A DNA stretch of 64,000 bases. It comes from Neurospora intermedia (Eukaryota > Ascomycota > Sordariomycetes > Sordariales > Sordariaceae). Positions within the stretch are counted from its first letter, which is position 1; each line of letters begins with the position of its first letter. Where the stretch lies: contig BTPP01000006.1 in assembly GCA_037102815.1 (NCBI GenBank), positions 1,612,001-1,676,000 of the forward strand, read 5' to 3'. The translations under genes and the position numbers were made by a program. Under the pieces are notes generated by a model. The model saw only the letters and a program-made list of their open reading frames with translations, did not search any database and was not told where the DNA came from. Below are positions 50,900-63,765 of the stretch, piece by piece.

Positions 50900-52250
50900 A
50901 ACCGATTATTAATATACAGCTACCTACCCCCTCCCTTAAAATTACTATTCCTAAATATAATACTTCTATTATTAAATTTAATAAGGAATTAGACGGTACC
51001 GGCGTAATCTATAAATTTATTTTCGTCGAACGTTTTAAATTAATCGCCTAACTAGAAAGTAGAAGTAAAGAGAATAAATATATTAAACTACTAATAGGCG
51101 AAATAAGTAAGGCTTTTATAATTAGAATTACTAGTATAATAATTACTTCTAAGGCTACTCCTACTATTTCTATAAAATTTAGTTATAAGATATTAAACCC
51201 TAGGTTTACTTAGATTTATAATAGTGAATAGTATATAGGGGATTGGAATAATATACTTAGGGGGATTAAACTTACAATAATCCTTTATAATTTTTATATA
51301 TTTCTCTAGAAGTACGCCGACTTTTAATATTTTTAATAACCTACGGCTTAGGTACTATACTTCTAAAAGTAGCCTCTATCTCCTACTAACTAGAAAAATT
51401 AATAGAAGTAAGAAGGATAGTATAGTCGAAAACTATTCTTATTTCCTATATTATAAAAGAGGTACTAAGCGCGGATTCTTCGGAGTATAAGTATATAAAT
51501 AGTAAAGGAGGAGGTAAATAAATTAAATTAATTAATATAAGGTTTTCTAAATTACTAAAGAAAAGCCGACGCTTTTTATTAAATTCGGTCTCTTTAATAG
51601 TAGCGAGACTATCCCTAACGCTAAATATATTAAAAGGGTCGTTTTAAATAGAAGTGTAACTATATAAATTATAATACGAAGACGAGTTAGGCCCTAATAA
51701 TAAGCTTTATAATAAATTCCGAATATTTCTAGGTATTTATATAGAATAGATAGGAGAAAAAAGATTAATTAATATTAGCGAACTACGTAATAAAATTAAA
51801 GGAGAACGAGGGTCGATTAATATTAGTAAGCCGTACAATATAACCGAGGGAGAAAAGGGGTTAATTAATATTGGCGAACTATATAATAAAATTAAAGGAG
51901 AATAAAAGTTAATTTATATTAGTAAATTATATAAGATAGTTAAAGGAGAGTTTATTACCAGTAATAAATTATAAAGAGACGGGGGTAAAGTATCTATTAT
52001 ATACGAAATAATAGGCTATATAGAAATAGAAGATTACAATTATATAAAGGGCGGTATTAGCGCCGGAGTAAATTAGTAAGAAGAAGAATAGATTAAATTA
52101 TCCTTAGGGTTTTTCTCTATAGTTAGAACGTTAGGTTAATTATAAAAATTAAAAGTAAATTAAATAGAATTTTAGCGACGGAAGGGGACTAACTTCTAAA
52201 CTTTATTATAATAATACCCTTATTTAGTAGAAGGTTAATTACAGAAGTTT
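50900..52250 (+). pseudogene. Anonymous coding relic with a 16-residue repeat array
   Basis: Protein-like + strand sequence (for example FNKELDGTGVIYKFIFVERF and IRGIKLTIILYNFYIF-like near 51.25 kb) leads into the 48-bp array, which is read in a single frame. No family recognised. The surroundings favour an old mobile-element gene, but a duplicated host gene hit by RIP cannot be excluded. Confidence 0.38.
51765..51975 (+). repeat. 48-bp tandem repeat, about 4.4 copies, coding period
   Basis: TTAATATTAG-type words start at 51769, 51817, 51865 and 51913, exactly 48 bp apart. In one frame the units read as 16-residue repeats of the kind LINISELRNKIKGERG, with conserved Ile-Asn-Ile and Lys-Gly-Glu positions. 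Confidence 0.88.
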
Positions 52251-52254
52251 AAGG

Positions 52255-54075
52255 GAAGCGTTCTATACCCCTTTAAATTATTAACCGCATTTTATTATAT
52301 AGCGGTACTTAGGAAATAATAAAGCTAGTAAATCGGATTATTAAGCGCTATATATTATAGTATAATATAAATAGCCCTAAATTACTAAAAGACTATAATT
52401 AATTCTATATAGAAGCGATTAACCTAAAAGCCCCCCTAATAGTATCTTCGACTCTAATTTATAATAATAGTCCAGTTCCCGCTATAAATATCTAACTCGA
52501 AAAAAAAAACCCTTACAACTTCTAATATTTATAATCTATAGGTTTAGTCCGATTACTAAAGTAATTAATCGTTATTAACTAAAATACAATAATAAAACTT
52601 ATTGGACGAAGTTTAGAAAACGGACATTCGGTCTATATAATCAACGAAGGTAATATTAAAGTAAATTAGGCGCTAATAGCTAAGTAAATTGAATATATAC
52701 TATACTCTAATTAATTAATTATAAATTATAATAATAAAATAATATTCGTTTACTAGGACTTATAGGAATTACTAGCGAATAGCCTATATCCGTAGCTTTA
52801 CTACGTAAATAAGTTTATAATTTATAAAAAGAGCGGCGACGTAGCCTTTAATATTCTTCTATATAAGTAAGAAATTGAGAATCTAGACCTAATTTAGAAA
52901 AATAAAATAATATAATATAATATAGATAGTAGTAATAATATAAGTACCTTAAAGCCTAGCTTGGACTCTCGCAACGATATATATACTATATAAAGCTAAA
53001 CTAACTGTAGCCTAAAATATAATACTAGCGTCTTAAAATTAAATAAACGGAGTAAACATCTCTATAAAGAAGGGATAATATTATAAGCTATCGGCTATAT
53101 TATTATAAATAATCTTTATTAAAGGCCGGCTAGGGGTATAATCGACGAGAGGTAAGTAAATACTATTTTAATAGAGAGGAAATACGTATTAAATAGAGAA
53201 ATAAACGCGGCTATATCTAATATCCTCCTCCGTAGGATCGACGATTATAGTAACGCATATAAAATTTTCGAAATAATAACAAGTATACTACTTATAGTCA
53301 ATATATTAAATAAGGGTTATTTATAATAATATAGTAATAATATATAAATAAAATACTAAAATAGAAATATAATAGAACTGCGGTTATAGAGGTAGTAATT
53401 ATAATAATTATAGTGAATAAATTTAATATACTATAGTTAGGAAGAAAATATAAAGGTTAAGAACGGCCGCAAGCGAAATTTTAGTAATTAGAAGGAGGAG
53501 GCTATTAAAGTAACGATTATTATATTATTATCCTATTAGCGTATATAGGATAAAGAAGCTAAATTAGTTATTATTTTATCCTATAAAAATAATATATTAT
53601 AATAATTGAAATATAAGAAAGAGAAGCCAACTACCCTTTTATCCTTTCTATTGTTTAATAGATTAAATAGATTTAATTATTACTTTAATATATATAAAGC
53701 GCCTACGAAGGCTTTAATTGAAAGAATTCTAATTCTTCTATCCCGTTCGAAAGAAGTAAATAGGTAGAAGTACCTCTAGGTATTCTAATTATTCCCTATA
53801 ATTATAAAAAGGTAGAAGCTCTAAGGTAAGGTCCCTAATAGTATTTATAGAGTAGAAGGCTAAATTCGAATAATTTTAGACCTAATTTACCTCTATCTAT
53901 CTACCTCCTTAAATATTAAGGGTACCTTTTTTTATATATACCTTTACCTAACCTACTTAGTAAATCTAATAACTATAACCCTAGGACCCTCCTTCACCTT
54001 ACTTTTATATAATAATTAACTTGTAGAAGGATTCGAAATACAATAGATTCCAATCGGTATTGTAAGTATATTTAA
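52255..54075. other. RIP-degraded sequence, nothing recognised
   Basis: Mutated AT-rich DNA with no recognisable domain. A(9) run at 52501-52509. Confidence 0.4.
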
Positions 54076-54079
54076 TACT

Positions 54080-54600
54080 ATATTGAAAGGCTACTTAAAA
54101 TCCTCTAGGAAGTTAAGGAATTAACTATTATACCTTCTCTTCGTAATTTATTACCTAAGCTTTTTACGGACTATAAGAAACCTACTTATATTAATACTCT
54201 ATACTAAAATTAGAAGGTTATTATACTATAAATATATTACTAATTAGTTAAGGATAAACCTACGGACCTTCTATATATTTTAAATATTACGCCTCCTAAG
54301 GATATTAGACAATTAACTAATAAAATCTATATATTTAAACTATTAGGACTATACGGCAAGATATATATTAAGTAGGTATTCCAACGCTTAGAAGATATTA
54401 TTTAAATAATATAGTTACTAAAGGCTCCCGCCTATAATATATATTAAATTAGTTCGAATATTTACAAACTCAATAATTACTACAACCGGGTATTCGTAAA
54501 GGCGAAGGGAGGTTTAACCTTTAAATACTATATATATAAAATAATAAAGGACAGCGAAAAGGCGGCCTACCTTATACTATAAATTTAAGGGCATTTATAA
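54080..54600 (+). pseudogene. Anonymous coding relic
   Basis: A well-preserved protein-like + strand stretch (for example ELTIIPSLRNLLPKLFTDYK, LYILNITPPKDIRQLTNKIY, LGLYGKIYIK). It is mostly open over about 170 codons. No catalytic motif or known family could be recognised. Confidence 0.38.
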
Positions 54601-54604
54601 ATAT

Positions 54605-56030
54605 ATTACTATTATTTATATTTAAATACCTTACTATTTACCAATAATTATCCGTATTAAGATAGTAAAAATTAACTAAAGCGGTTATCCTACTAAAAAT
54701 AACTAGAATTTATATAAAGAATATAAAGCGCGTTTTGAACGGTCGTATAAGTTTTTTATAAATAAATACGGTACAATTAAGTACGCCTAAATATTTTAAC
54801 TATTCTTTAAATATAATTTATTACCTTCGTTCGAAAATAGTAAATATAATAATTATTACTTCTATAAGGAGAAATATTCATTCTAAAATACATCCTACAA
54901 AGGGCTACTTAAATAGTAGAATACTTCTATTTAAATAATAGGAGAATAAACGGAGGCGACCTTTAAGGTACTTAAGAATAACGTTATATCCCGATAAATT
55001 ATACTTAAATATAAATAGAGCGACCGTATTCTATAGAATAAAGAAGTATAAATAGAAATAGTGGTTATATAATAGGCGATTTGTAATATAAGGCTTATAA
55101 AAAGGACGATTATTAATTTAAGCTAGTAAAGGCTAGAGAAAGGGGGCGAGGGGAGGGAAGGGGGGAGGGGGGTTAAATAAGGGAATTAGTCTCGGAAGTA
55201 AGTAAAGACGAACGGATAGAATAAAGGGAAGAGAGAAGTATAATTATTCTTAGAATATAAATACCTTATACCTAAAACTATATTACCTTTAAAAGTATTT
55301 TCCTTATATATAGAGCACTATATTAAAAGGCCTAATATAGGGCTATAATACTATAACCGTATAAAAAAATAATAGTTTAATTATTTACCGTATAAAAATA
55401 TAATCTATAACCCTATTATATTAACCTCGTTCAACCTTAGCCGGGTTAGGGTTATCTATAGTAAAAAAACCGTATAAAACTACTAAAATATATATAAGGC
55501 GTATATTTATAAATTATACTCTATATTACCCTATAAGCACTAAGGATATCTATACAATCGATCGGCATTCGTACGCCTATTATAATAATATATAGTCCTT
55601 TTCCATCCGTACACCGTACTTTAAATATTAATACTAATAAAATAGATTATAATAACCTACTCTTTATTTCTAAAGACCGGGCTAAAATCTCTTTTATAAG
55701 GCTATTTCCGAAATAGCTTTCTAATTAACAATGCTTTTATTATTATAGTACTATTTATATTTAAAAATAAAATCGATAATAATATAGCGGATAAAATCCA
55801 ATAATAATTAAATATAGTCGATATTGCTATATCTAATACTAATTAATAGAATATTACAATTTTTTATTAAAAGTAGTATATTAAGCTATAATATATAGTA
55901 TATTAAACTATATAGACGGATGTAATTACTTAGAACTACTACTACAATATAGAGACCGTTTATAAATTAATTCCTATTAATAATATACTATATATTACCA
56001 ACCTAATTTATATACTATACTTTTCTATAA
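54605..56030. other. RIP-degraded sequence, nothing recognised
   Basis: Mutated AT-rich DNA with a purine-rich G-run patch at 55140-55173. No gene. Confidence 0.4.
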
Positions 56031-56031
56031 G

Positions 56032-56171
56032 GTTATTTTAATATTAAAGTCGACTCTCTAGAATAGAGATCGCCCTCGAATAACCGTAGATCGGCTCCGA
56101 AGTTATTTTAGTATCGAAATCGACTCCCTAGAATAGAAATCGCCCCCGAATAACCGTAGATTGGCTCCTCG
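56032..56171 (+). repeat. 70-bp tandem duplication
   Basis: Two adjacent copies of a unit containing GTTATTTTARTATYRAARTC, GACTCYCTAGAATAGARATC and GAATAACCGTAGATYGGCTC. The copies differ almost only at C/T and G/A sites. Confidence 0.92.
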
Positions 56172-56174
56172 GCG

Positions 56175-57400
56175 GCCGTTAGCAAATAATCGATTAAATA
56201 TATAAACTTTCCGGATTTTTATTATTAAAGGCTACCTATTAACTAAACTTATATAAACGGCTATTCGAACAATTTTAACGGCTATCTAATAATATTGCTA
56301 TTTATCTATTTACTTTTCGTATTTTTAGTAAATATAATACTTTTAATCCTTCGGAATATCACTTTAATTACCTATATTATACACTAAATTACTATTAGTA
56401 AATACTAATATAAATAATAATAGGACTAGCCCAAATTTCTTAAATATAAAAATATATATTAGGATACCGCAAATTATACAACGTACGTTATCTATTATAC
56501 GTAACCTTCTTATAATTAGCAATAAATATAAACCTTATAAAATCTAACTATTAATTAATATTACTTTATCTTTCTTATAGAATAGTTTAATATATTTAAC
56601 CTTCTACTTTTAAGTAGCTACTTACTTTTTATAAAAGAAGATAAAATAATAGTTATAATTAATATTATAAGCTATACTATCCTTATTAAAGTAATAGATA
56701 ATAATTACCTTTATTTTTCTAATAGCCCGGCTATAGAGTCTCTCCTCCTTTCCCGAATCTAATTTCTTATTACCTCTTTAAGTAGGCCTTTATAGCCCCT
56801 ATATTCAAATTAATAATATTCTATTAAAAGGCGGTACATTTATACCCTCCCTCTACCTAATCTAATTTAAATTTGAATAATAAATTATTATAACCTAAAA
56901 AAGGTATAATAGAAATACAAATAAATTAAATAATAAAGAAGGATTATTATAATTATAAATCCCTATAATCCTATAAGTATAAACCCCCCCTATTCCTATA
57001 CTATATTAGTATCCCCTCCTTAAATATAAGTCGAAATTCAAACCCTTTCTTTATACCCTTCTTCTTCCCTCCGACTACCCCCCTAATTTAATTATAATAG
57101 AAGTAAAACGTAAAGGTACTAATAGCCGCTAATCTTCCCCTAATATTATATAATTTACTATTTTAAATATTTAATTATCCTTACTTTCCGCTTATAAAAT
57201 TTAACTTTAGCTAATACTATTAAACCTCTTCTATATTATTAGAATATAATTACTTTCCTTTAGAGAATAGAGAGAGGACCCTATATATTAAGCGAACGGT
57301 TATTAATTTACTAACGGGGGTTTCTACAGCCTTTTTAATACTAATTATAAAAGAAGCTACGTCTAATCTATTAACTATTTTACTATAGTTAATATACTAG
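56175..57400. other. RIP-degraded sequence, nothing recognised
   Basis: Mutated AT-rich DNA without recognisable domain or repeat. Confidence 0.4.
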
Positions 57401-57404
57401 GCCG

Positions 57405-57935
57405 GGTCTTATTGAAGTTTAACTTCGATAGGTTGTAATACTTTTAGTCTCTTCGGTTAACTTCTTCTTTAATTATTCCGCTTTTAATTCTAAATTCGGA
57501 CGTTTAATATTTAATATAACCTTCTAGTATTTAGGGTTTAGGGTTTTAATTAGAGTTTTAATTAGGGTAGCGGTCGGCGTAATTAGGTTAGAACTTATTA
57601 AAGTCTAATTTCAATAAATTATAATCGCCTTTAATCTCTTTAATTAACTTCTTTCTTAATTACTTTACTTTTAATAACGGGCTTAGACGTTTAATATTTA
57701 ATATAACCTTTTAATATTTAGGGTTTAGGGTTTTAATTAGGGTTTTAATTAAAGTAATAATTGGTATAATTAAATTAAAATTTATTAAAGTCCAATTTTA
57801 ATAGGTTATAATCGCCTTTAGTCTCTTCAATTAATTTCTTTCCTAATTACTTTACTTTTAGTAATAGGTTCGGACGTTTAATATTCAATATAACCTTCTA
57901 GCGTTTAGGGTTTAAGGTTTTAATTTGTATTAATA
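57405..57935 (+). repeat. ~187-bp tandem repeat, about 2.8 copies, with TTTAGGG words
   Basis: Copies are offset by 186 and 187 bp. Each contains TCGGACGTTTAATATTTAAT-like and ATTTAGGGTTTAGGGTTTTA-like blocks, the latter resembling a short telomere-type repeat. The third copy is truncated. Confidence 0.88.
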
Positions 57936-57939
57936 ATTG

Positions 57940-60495
57940 AAGGGGATACCCTAAGTTTATAATATATAGTATTGTACTTCTCTACCTGCTTTAGTTCGGA
58001 TTATTACCTATTTGCCCGCAGGTAGTAGGATTAATATAGTATTAATACCTTCTAACGGTTTAGGTTTTATATACAATTTATAATTTAAAGGTATAACCTA
58101 AGGGGTAGAAAAGGGGAGTACAATTAAGAAAGTAAAAATAAATAATTAATAATAAAACTATACTCCTTTAAAGCGCTTATATCCTCGCTCGTTCGTAGAA
58201 TAACTTTCTTTTTAATTAATATTTTATTAAATTTATTCGTAGGTATTTCGTTAAGCTTCTTCTTTACCGGTATTTTATCTAGGGAAATTATTTAGCGGTA
58301 AATTACTTATATAGGGTAGCCTTTTTCTTCGTAGGAATCTCCTATCCGCCGAAATCCGAATTACCTATAGTAAGGTTCTAGTAGTATTAAACGATAGAAT
58401 ATAGTCCCTCTAGAAGGATAAAAAAAAACTAAATTCGGAAAATCGAGTAGGAAGTTATTACTCTTCCTACCGTTATTAATAATAAATTCAAATAGAAGAA
58501 TAGGTAAATAATTTAGAGAAAATAGAACGAAAAATAAAGGGAAACGAATAGAGAAATTTATAGGAATAAAAATAGGAATAGGAAAATTTACCTCAATCTG
58601 TAACTAAATCTTAAAGGGACGACCAACCCCCCCCCTAGCATATATTTTAAAATATTTAATAGCCTCCTAATATTACTTAATCAACTTTAAAAGTAATTGA
58701 ACTATTATTATTTTAATATTATTTATATAACTTTAATAGGTTTAAAGTATCCGGCTTCTTTTTTACCGGAGTTTCGTTAAAGTTAGCCTTAGTAGTACAC
58801 TTTATATATATACTTCTAAACCTAAACTATTTAATAATATAAATCTAGTAAATAGTTTTACTATTATAATAAATAAGTAAGGGGGTATTTCGTATTATTA
58901 GCGAAGTGTAAGGAATAAGGGCGAATAATAAAATTAGGAGTATTATTATAATAGTCGGCTCTATAAATTACTTATAATTAATTATTAATATTAATAATTA
59001 TAAATTTGTAAAAGCAACGCCTATTAGTAGCGCGGTACTCGGTTTAAATATCGTCCTACGGGTTATTATCTCGGGAAGATCGAAATTAATAGTAATTTTA
59101 TCGTTCGAATATTTACGGCCGGCCGCGGAATAATTACGGAGGAATTATAATTATAAGATATATTAGCCGAACTAATAGTAGGTTATTAAAATTTACAATA
59201 ATATTATTAGGGATATTATTATTAATATTGGGCGTACTAATATAATTATTAGATTAACTAAGGGTCGGTTATTAGTAGTATATTATAAGTTTTCGAATTA
59301 AATTTAGAAAATAAGGTTAGATATTATCGGTTCTATAATTATTACTATTAGAGGAATAAAATTCAAATTTTAATTTAAATAGAGAAGAAGCTTTATTTAA
59401 AATTAGTAGAAAATTCGTCGGATTATTAAAGAAGATTATTGGAAGTTGGATAGAAGGCTTATTATTATTAGGGAAATGGGTTAATAAAGGAGTAGGAATA
59501 AGAATATAAATTAGAATAGAGAATAATAGAAGGAAATATAATAGGAATAATAATAATAGTAATAGTAAATTAATAATATAAATAATTATAGGGGTAAGGA
59601 CAATACCCGGCATCGCTTCCCGCCTTCAAATTATATAGGTCTAAGAAGATACCTTCCTCAAATTTCTTTAAATTCTTTATAGGACGGCCGAAGGCCTAGA
59701 ATTAGAATAATAAATATTTTACAATATTAATACTAAAAATATAGAAGAGGTTATTCTATATATATATTCGTTAGTAGGTAAAAGGAAACTCCGGATATAT
59801 TAATCTAAATATTAATTAATAGGCGTAGAAACGAAGAAATACTTAATTAACCAACGAAAAAAATTAACGTTAGTAAAATACTTACTATATCTATAAAAAT
59901 AAAGAAAATAGGACTAGTAATAATAAAGCGGCGTCGTTCGTATATTGCTCGTAGGAATTAAATCCTCTTAATTAAATTAGCGGCTCGTTAATTTAAATTT
60001 AACTATAGAGCCTTCGCTTATACTTATTTATTTTAAGGGATATTTCGGAAGAAAGCGTATAGTAAGCCGAACTACGTAGGCTACCGAAGGTTCGAAAGTA
60101 GTAAACGAAGTTAGGGAGGGGTAATAAAATTCTCTAATCTACTATATTCTAATAATAAAATAAATTTATATTGGTAGCCTAATAGTTATAAAGGGCGGAG
60201 TTAATAGGTTTAATTTATTTAATAATATCGAGACTTTATTAGTAAGGATTTAGCCGAATCGCTAGAAATAGGCTAAATATAAGCAATTCTCTATAGAATA
60301 AAGTTAATTAAAATTAAAGACGTAGAATATAAATAAGAAAGCTAATTAGAAGAATTATTAAAAGGGGAAGAATTTATAAAGGAGATAAGAAAGGGTAATA
60401 AGATTCTAAAAGGCAAGTACGTATATCGTTTAAAGAGGTTATTGAATATATTATAAAAGAAGGGTATAATTCCCGGCTTAGCGGGCGCACAGATA
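57940..60495. other. RIP-degraded sequence, nothing firmly recognised
   Basis: Mutated AT-rich DNA. A 98-codon ATG-initiated minus-strand frame at 59317-59613 is very hydrophobic and low in complexity (Leu/Ile runs from AT-rich codons). It has no homologue I recognise and is probably chance. Confidence 0.4.
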
Positions 60496-60499
60496 GATT

Positions 60500-61150
60500 C
60501 CTATTGTATTTACAATTCGGTTAATAGACCCACAACTCTAGAAGTACGCCTGGATCTCCTTATATAAAGCCGAATAAGTAATTAATATTTCTAATAAAAA
60601 TACTCCGATTATCAATATTCTTATTATTTTCAATAGGCTTATAATACTATTAATTTAAAATAGTTTATATATCGTAGGGTATAGTAGCTTTACTTAAAGT
60701 ATTTTTTTATAATAGAATATAAAGAACTAATAATTTTAATAATATAAGGTTAAAAGGACTTTATAGTAATAACTCAATTAATAAACTCGTAATTCTAGAA
60801 GTACGTTTAAATCTCCTTATACAAAGCCGAATAATCGGCGTTTCTAATAAAGATAGCTAGACTATTAATATCCTTATTATTTTCAGTAGGCTCGTAATAC
60901 TATTAATCTAGATTAGTTTATATATTATAGGGTATAGTAACTTTATTTAAAATATTTTTATATTAGAACGTAAAGAACTAATAGTCTTAATAGCGCGAAA
61001 TTAAAAGGACCTTATAGTAGTAATTCGGTTAATAGACCCGTAATTTTAGAAATACGCCTAAATACTATAAAACGAAATTAAATAATCGACTTTTTCGATA
61101 AGGATGCTCCAACTATCAATATACTCCTTACTATCAGTAAGGTATAATAT
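60500..61150 (+). repeat. ~255-bp tandem repeat, about 2.5 copies
   Basis: AATAGACCCACAACTCTAGA, AATAAACTCGTAATTCTAGA and AATAGACCCGTAATTTTAGA open the copies at about 60523, 60780 and 61031. Blocks such as TTTATATATYRTAGGGTATA and TAATATCCTTATTATTTTCA recur within them. Confidence 0.88.
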
Positions 61151-61154
61151 TACT

Positions 61155-62140
61155 TATCTAAAGTAATTTGTATTTCGTAATATTTAATAACCTCTTTTTA
61201 TATTATAGCAATACAACGCTTTATAGTAAAAATATCCTCCTATTTATAATTATTTTGGGTTAGTACTTACCCTCTATATAAAAATTAATATTATAAATAC
61301 TATTAACTATTTAGGAAGATAATATAAAAGAAGATAAAATAGTATTAAATCTATTTAGTTGGCAATTTTATAATAATAGAATAAATTTAGCCGCAATAGC
61401 CTAATAATTGTAGAAGGCGGGGTCGATAGGTTTAACCCAATTAGTAATTTCTAATATAAACGCTATTAGAGATAAAGCTCTTTTAAGGTACTTAATATTA
61501 AATAAAGGTATAGAATAAAATTTAAAATAAATTAATAGAAGAAATAGTATAAGGTAGATTCAATTATAATATACGCGTTTGTAAAAAATATTGAAAAATA
61601 GAAGTGAGAATTACAAATAAAAATAAAAAATTCTTTAATAATTCTAAGGTTAAAACTTTAGAAATAAAATAAGTATATTATAAACTAAACTTAAATAAAT
61701 AAAGTTCCCCCCTTAGTAGAACGTACGTATATACTATATATATAGTACAATTACTAAAATAGTGCTCCAAAAATATTAATATACTAAATTAGCTTTATAT
61801 AGCCAATTCGGCTAGAGACAGCTAATATATTTCTCTATAGGTTAGTAGTTAATACCCTATATAATTGCAAACACTTTTATGAATATCTCTTAAAAAGCTA
61901 GCTTAATTAGGCCCGCTTACAATATTAAATATTAATTTTAATACTATTAATTTATTAAACTTCAATTACTAGTTTTACTTATATTAGAATAGAAAACTAT
62001 ATTAAGGAAATTATTATAGAATAAATACTAATTATATTTAATATTTATACTCTAGCTCTAAATAAAATAGTATTTCAGCCGACGATAAATAGTAAGGCTA
62101 AATCCTTAGAAAATCCTTTACCCACCTCCCTAATTATCTA
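61155..62140. other. RIP-degraded sequence with a family 2 copy at 61801-61813
   Basis: Mutated AT-rich DNA. AGCCAATTCGGCT at 61801-61813 is followed by AATATATTTCTCTATAGG and a short patch with CpA (TTGCAAACACTTTTATGAAT), as expected for a less-mutated copy of the dispersed repeat. Confidence 0.45.
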
Positions 62141-62148
62141 CTACTCAC

Positions 62149-62173
62149 CCCCCCCCCCCCCCCCCCCCCCCCC
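62149..62173 (+). repeat. C(25) homopolymer
   Basis: About twenty-five consecutive C followed by TTCTTTCTCTCTCTCTC. The tract is RIP-proof; its exact length is uncertain in any assembly. Confidence 0.85.
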
Positions 62174-62689
62174 TTCTTTCTCTCTCTCTCTATTTCCAGC
62201 CCCAACCTCCTTCTCTTATTTATTCTATCTATACCCTTATCGAAATGTATACTATAGAGAATACGAAAATTTATAACGGAAGAACCCTTACTACTAGTAC
62301 GAATAAAATTATCGAAATCCTAATTATACTTCTTTTACCTCCTAATCTCTACAATCTCTTATTCTAATATATTAACCTTCTAACTTAATTATATATAAAA
62401 GGGAACCGAATCTAAAATAGGGGTAATAAAATAGTATTAAAATAGACTAAATATTTTAGAGGGGCCCAAGGATACCCTAAGTAATAATATAGTAATATTA
62501 ATAGAACGAAGTACTACCGGTACTAATAGCCCGAAGGCCTAATTAAAAGAATCGCTATATATTTCTAAAGGTTAGCTATAATCTAATTTAAACCGGAAGA
62601 AAAATAATATAAGTTATAGAGCCAAATTATAACTAGAATAAAATATACTTCTATTTATACAAATATAAAACATCGCTTAAACAACCGAT

Positions 62690-63010
62690 TTATAGTAAGT
62701 AACGTATTAAATATATTATTATAATTCTACCGAAGGTTGCAATCTTTATTATTCTTCCCAGCTCTCTATAATCTAAAGTAAACTTTATAAACGCAAGAAC
62801 GCCCAAGCTCATATACAATACCCTATTTAATACAATTAAAATATTTACTACTTTTTCCTTACTAACATTAAATATAATAATACCTATTATATATATAACC
62901 AATATAAAGGTTAATATATTCTTTCCCTTACTTACAAATACTACCAACGATATTGGTATAAACATTAGTATAATCGTCGTTACTAGCATTATTATTATCT
63001 TAATTCCCAT
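62690..63010 (-). CDS. Small predicted membrane protein of unknown function, possibly not a real gene
   Basis: An ATG-started frame of 106 codons is fully open in a stretch with more CpA/TpG than its neighbours. Residues 5-27 (IIIMLVTTIILMFIPISLVVFV) and about 33-48 (LTFILVIYIIGIIIF) look like membrane segments, followed by a more polar part, RVLYMSLGVLAFIKFTLDYR and ELGRIIKIATFGR. No signal of a known family. It may be an intact small gene, the surviving exon of a larger gene, or a chance open frame, since AT-rich codons readily give Ile/Leu/Val. No intron or promoter signals were found. Confidence 0.25.
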   Translation of the reverse strand: MGIKIIIMLVTTIILMFIPISLVVFVSKGKNILTFILVIYIIGIIIFNVSKEKVVNILIVLNRVLYMSLGVLAFIKFTLDYRELGRIIKIATFGRIIIIYLIRYLL

Positions 63011-63014
63011 CTTC

Positions 63015-63480
63015 TATACTAACCCGGTAATTGGGTAGGACGCTATTATCCTTATCCGCTTCTTTATTTTTATTAGTAATAAACTATATTTAATAATTAG
63101 GATATTCTTATTTATAAATTATATATAAAATATACAATATTCTTAGCGCAGCAACGAAGGAGATAATAATTATTAAACGGTATAGGCTTATTAAATATAA
63201 ATAAACTAAATATAATTAGGGCATTATAGCGGTAATAATTAGAGGGCGTAGTAGGCTAATTCGAACCGAGGTCGACCCTATAAAGAAAAGTAAAAGAAAG
63301 CGAAAATATTATAAATTACTAACCTACAATAATAATTAAATAAATTAACTATCGATAAGTAAATAGAATAGAAATTAGTAACTAACGCTAAATAGAGTAT
63401 ATAGGCTTTAATAAGAGAATTGGGAATTAAGAAACTAAATTGGAATCGGACGGAGCAATGTAATATAAGTATATATAAGC
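63015..63480. other. RIP-degraded sequence, nothing recognised
   Basis: Mutated AT-rich DNA without recognisable domain or repeat. Confidence 0.4.
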
Positions 63481-63486
63481 CTTATA

Positions 63487-63765
63487 TATTTAAAAGAAGT
63501 AATATAGCAATTCCAATTATAAAGTAAATTAATTAAATAAACCCGACTATAGGGAATCGAATCGACCCTACGCAGCCGAGCGCTTATAAACACCCAACTC
63601 TATATTTATACACGGGCCTTAAGTATTTAAAAGAAATAATATAATAATTTTAATAGTAAGGTAAAATTAATTAAATAAATCCAACTATAGAAAATTGAAT
63701 CGACCTCCTATAATTAAGTACCTATAAATACCTAACCCTACTATAGTAATAAAGGTAAATTAAAA
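63487..63765 (+). repeat. ~137-bp tandem repeat, 2 copies, with a partial copy near 63.9 kb
   Basis: TATTTAAAAGAAGTAATATA ... AATAAACCCGACTATAGGGA recurs 137 bp downstream with transitions. A piece (AAGAAGTAATATAATAATTC) reappears near 63900. Confidence 0.8.

Noticed and set aside
59317-59613. 98-codon hydrophobic minus-strand frame as a membrane protein
   Set aside because: Leu/Ile runs come from AT-rich low-complexity sequence with no CpA/TpG recovery; no supporting evidence.
63535-63590. tRNA-like T-arm (GGGAATCGAATCGACC)
   Set aside because: The sequence is part of the 137-bp repeat, and no acceptor, D or anticodon arm can be folded around it.
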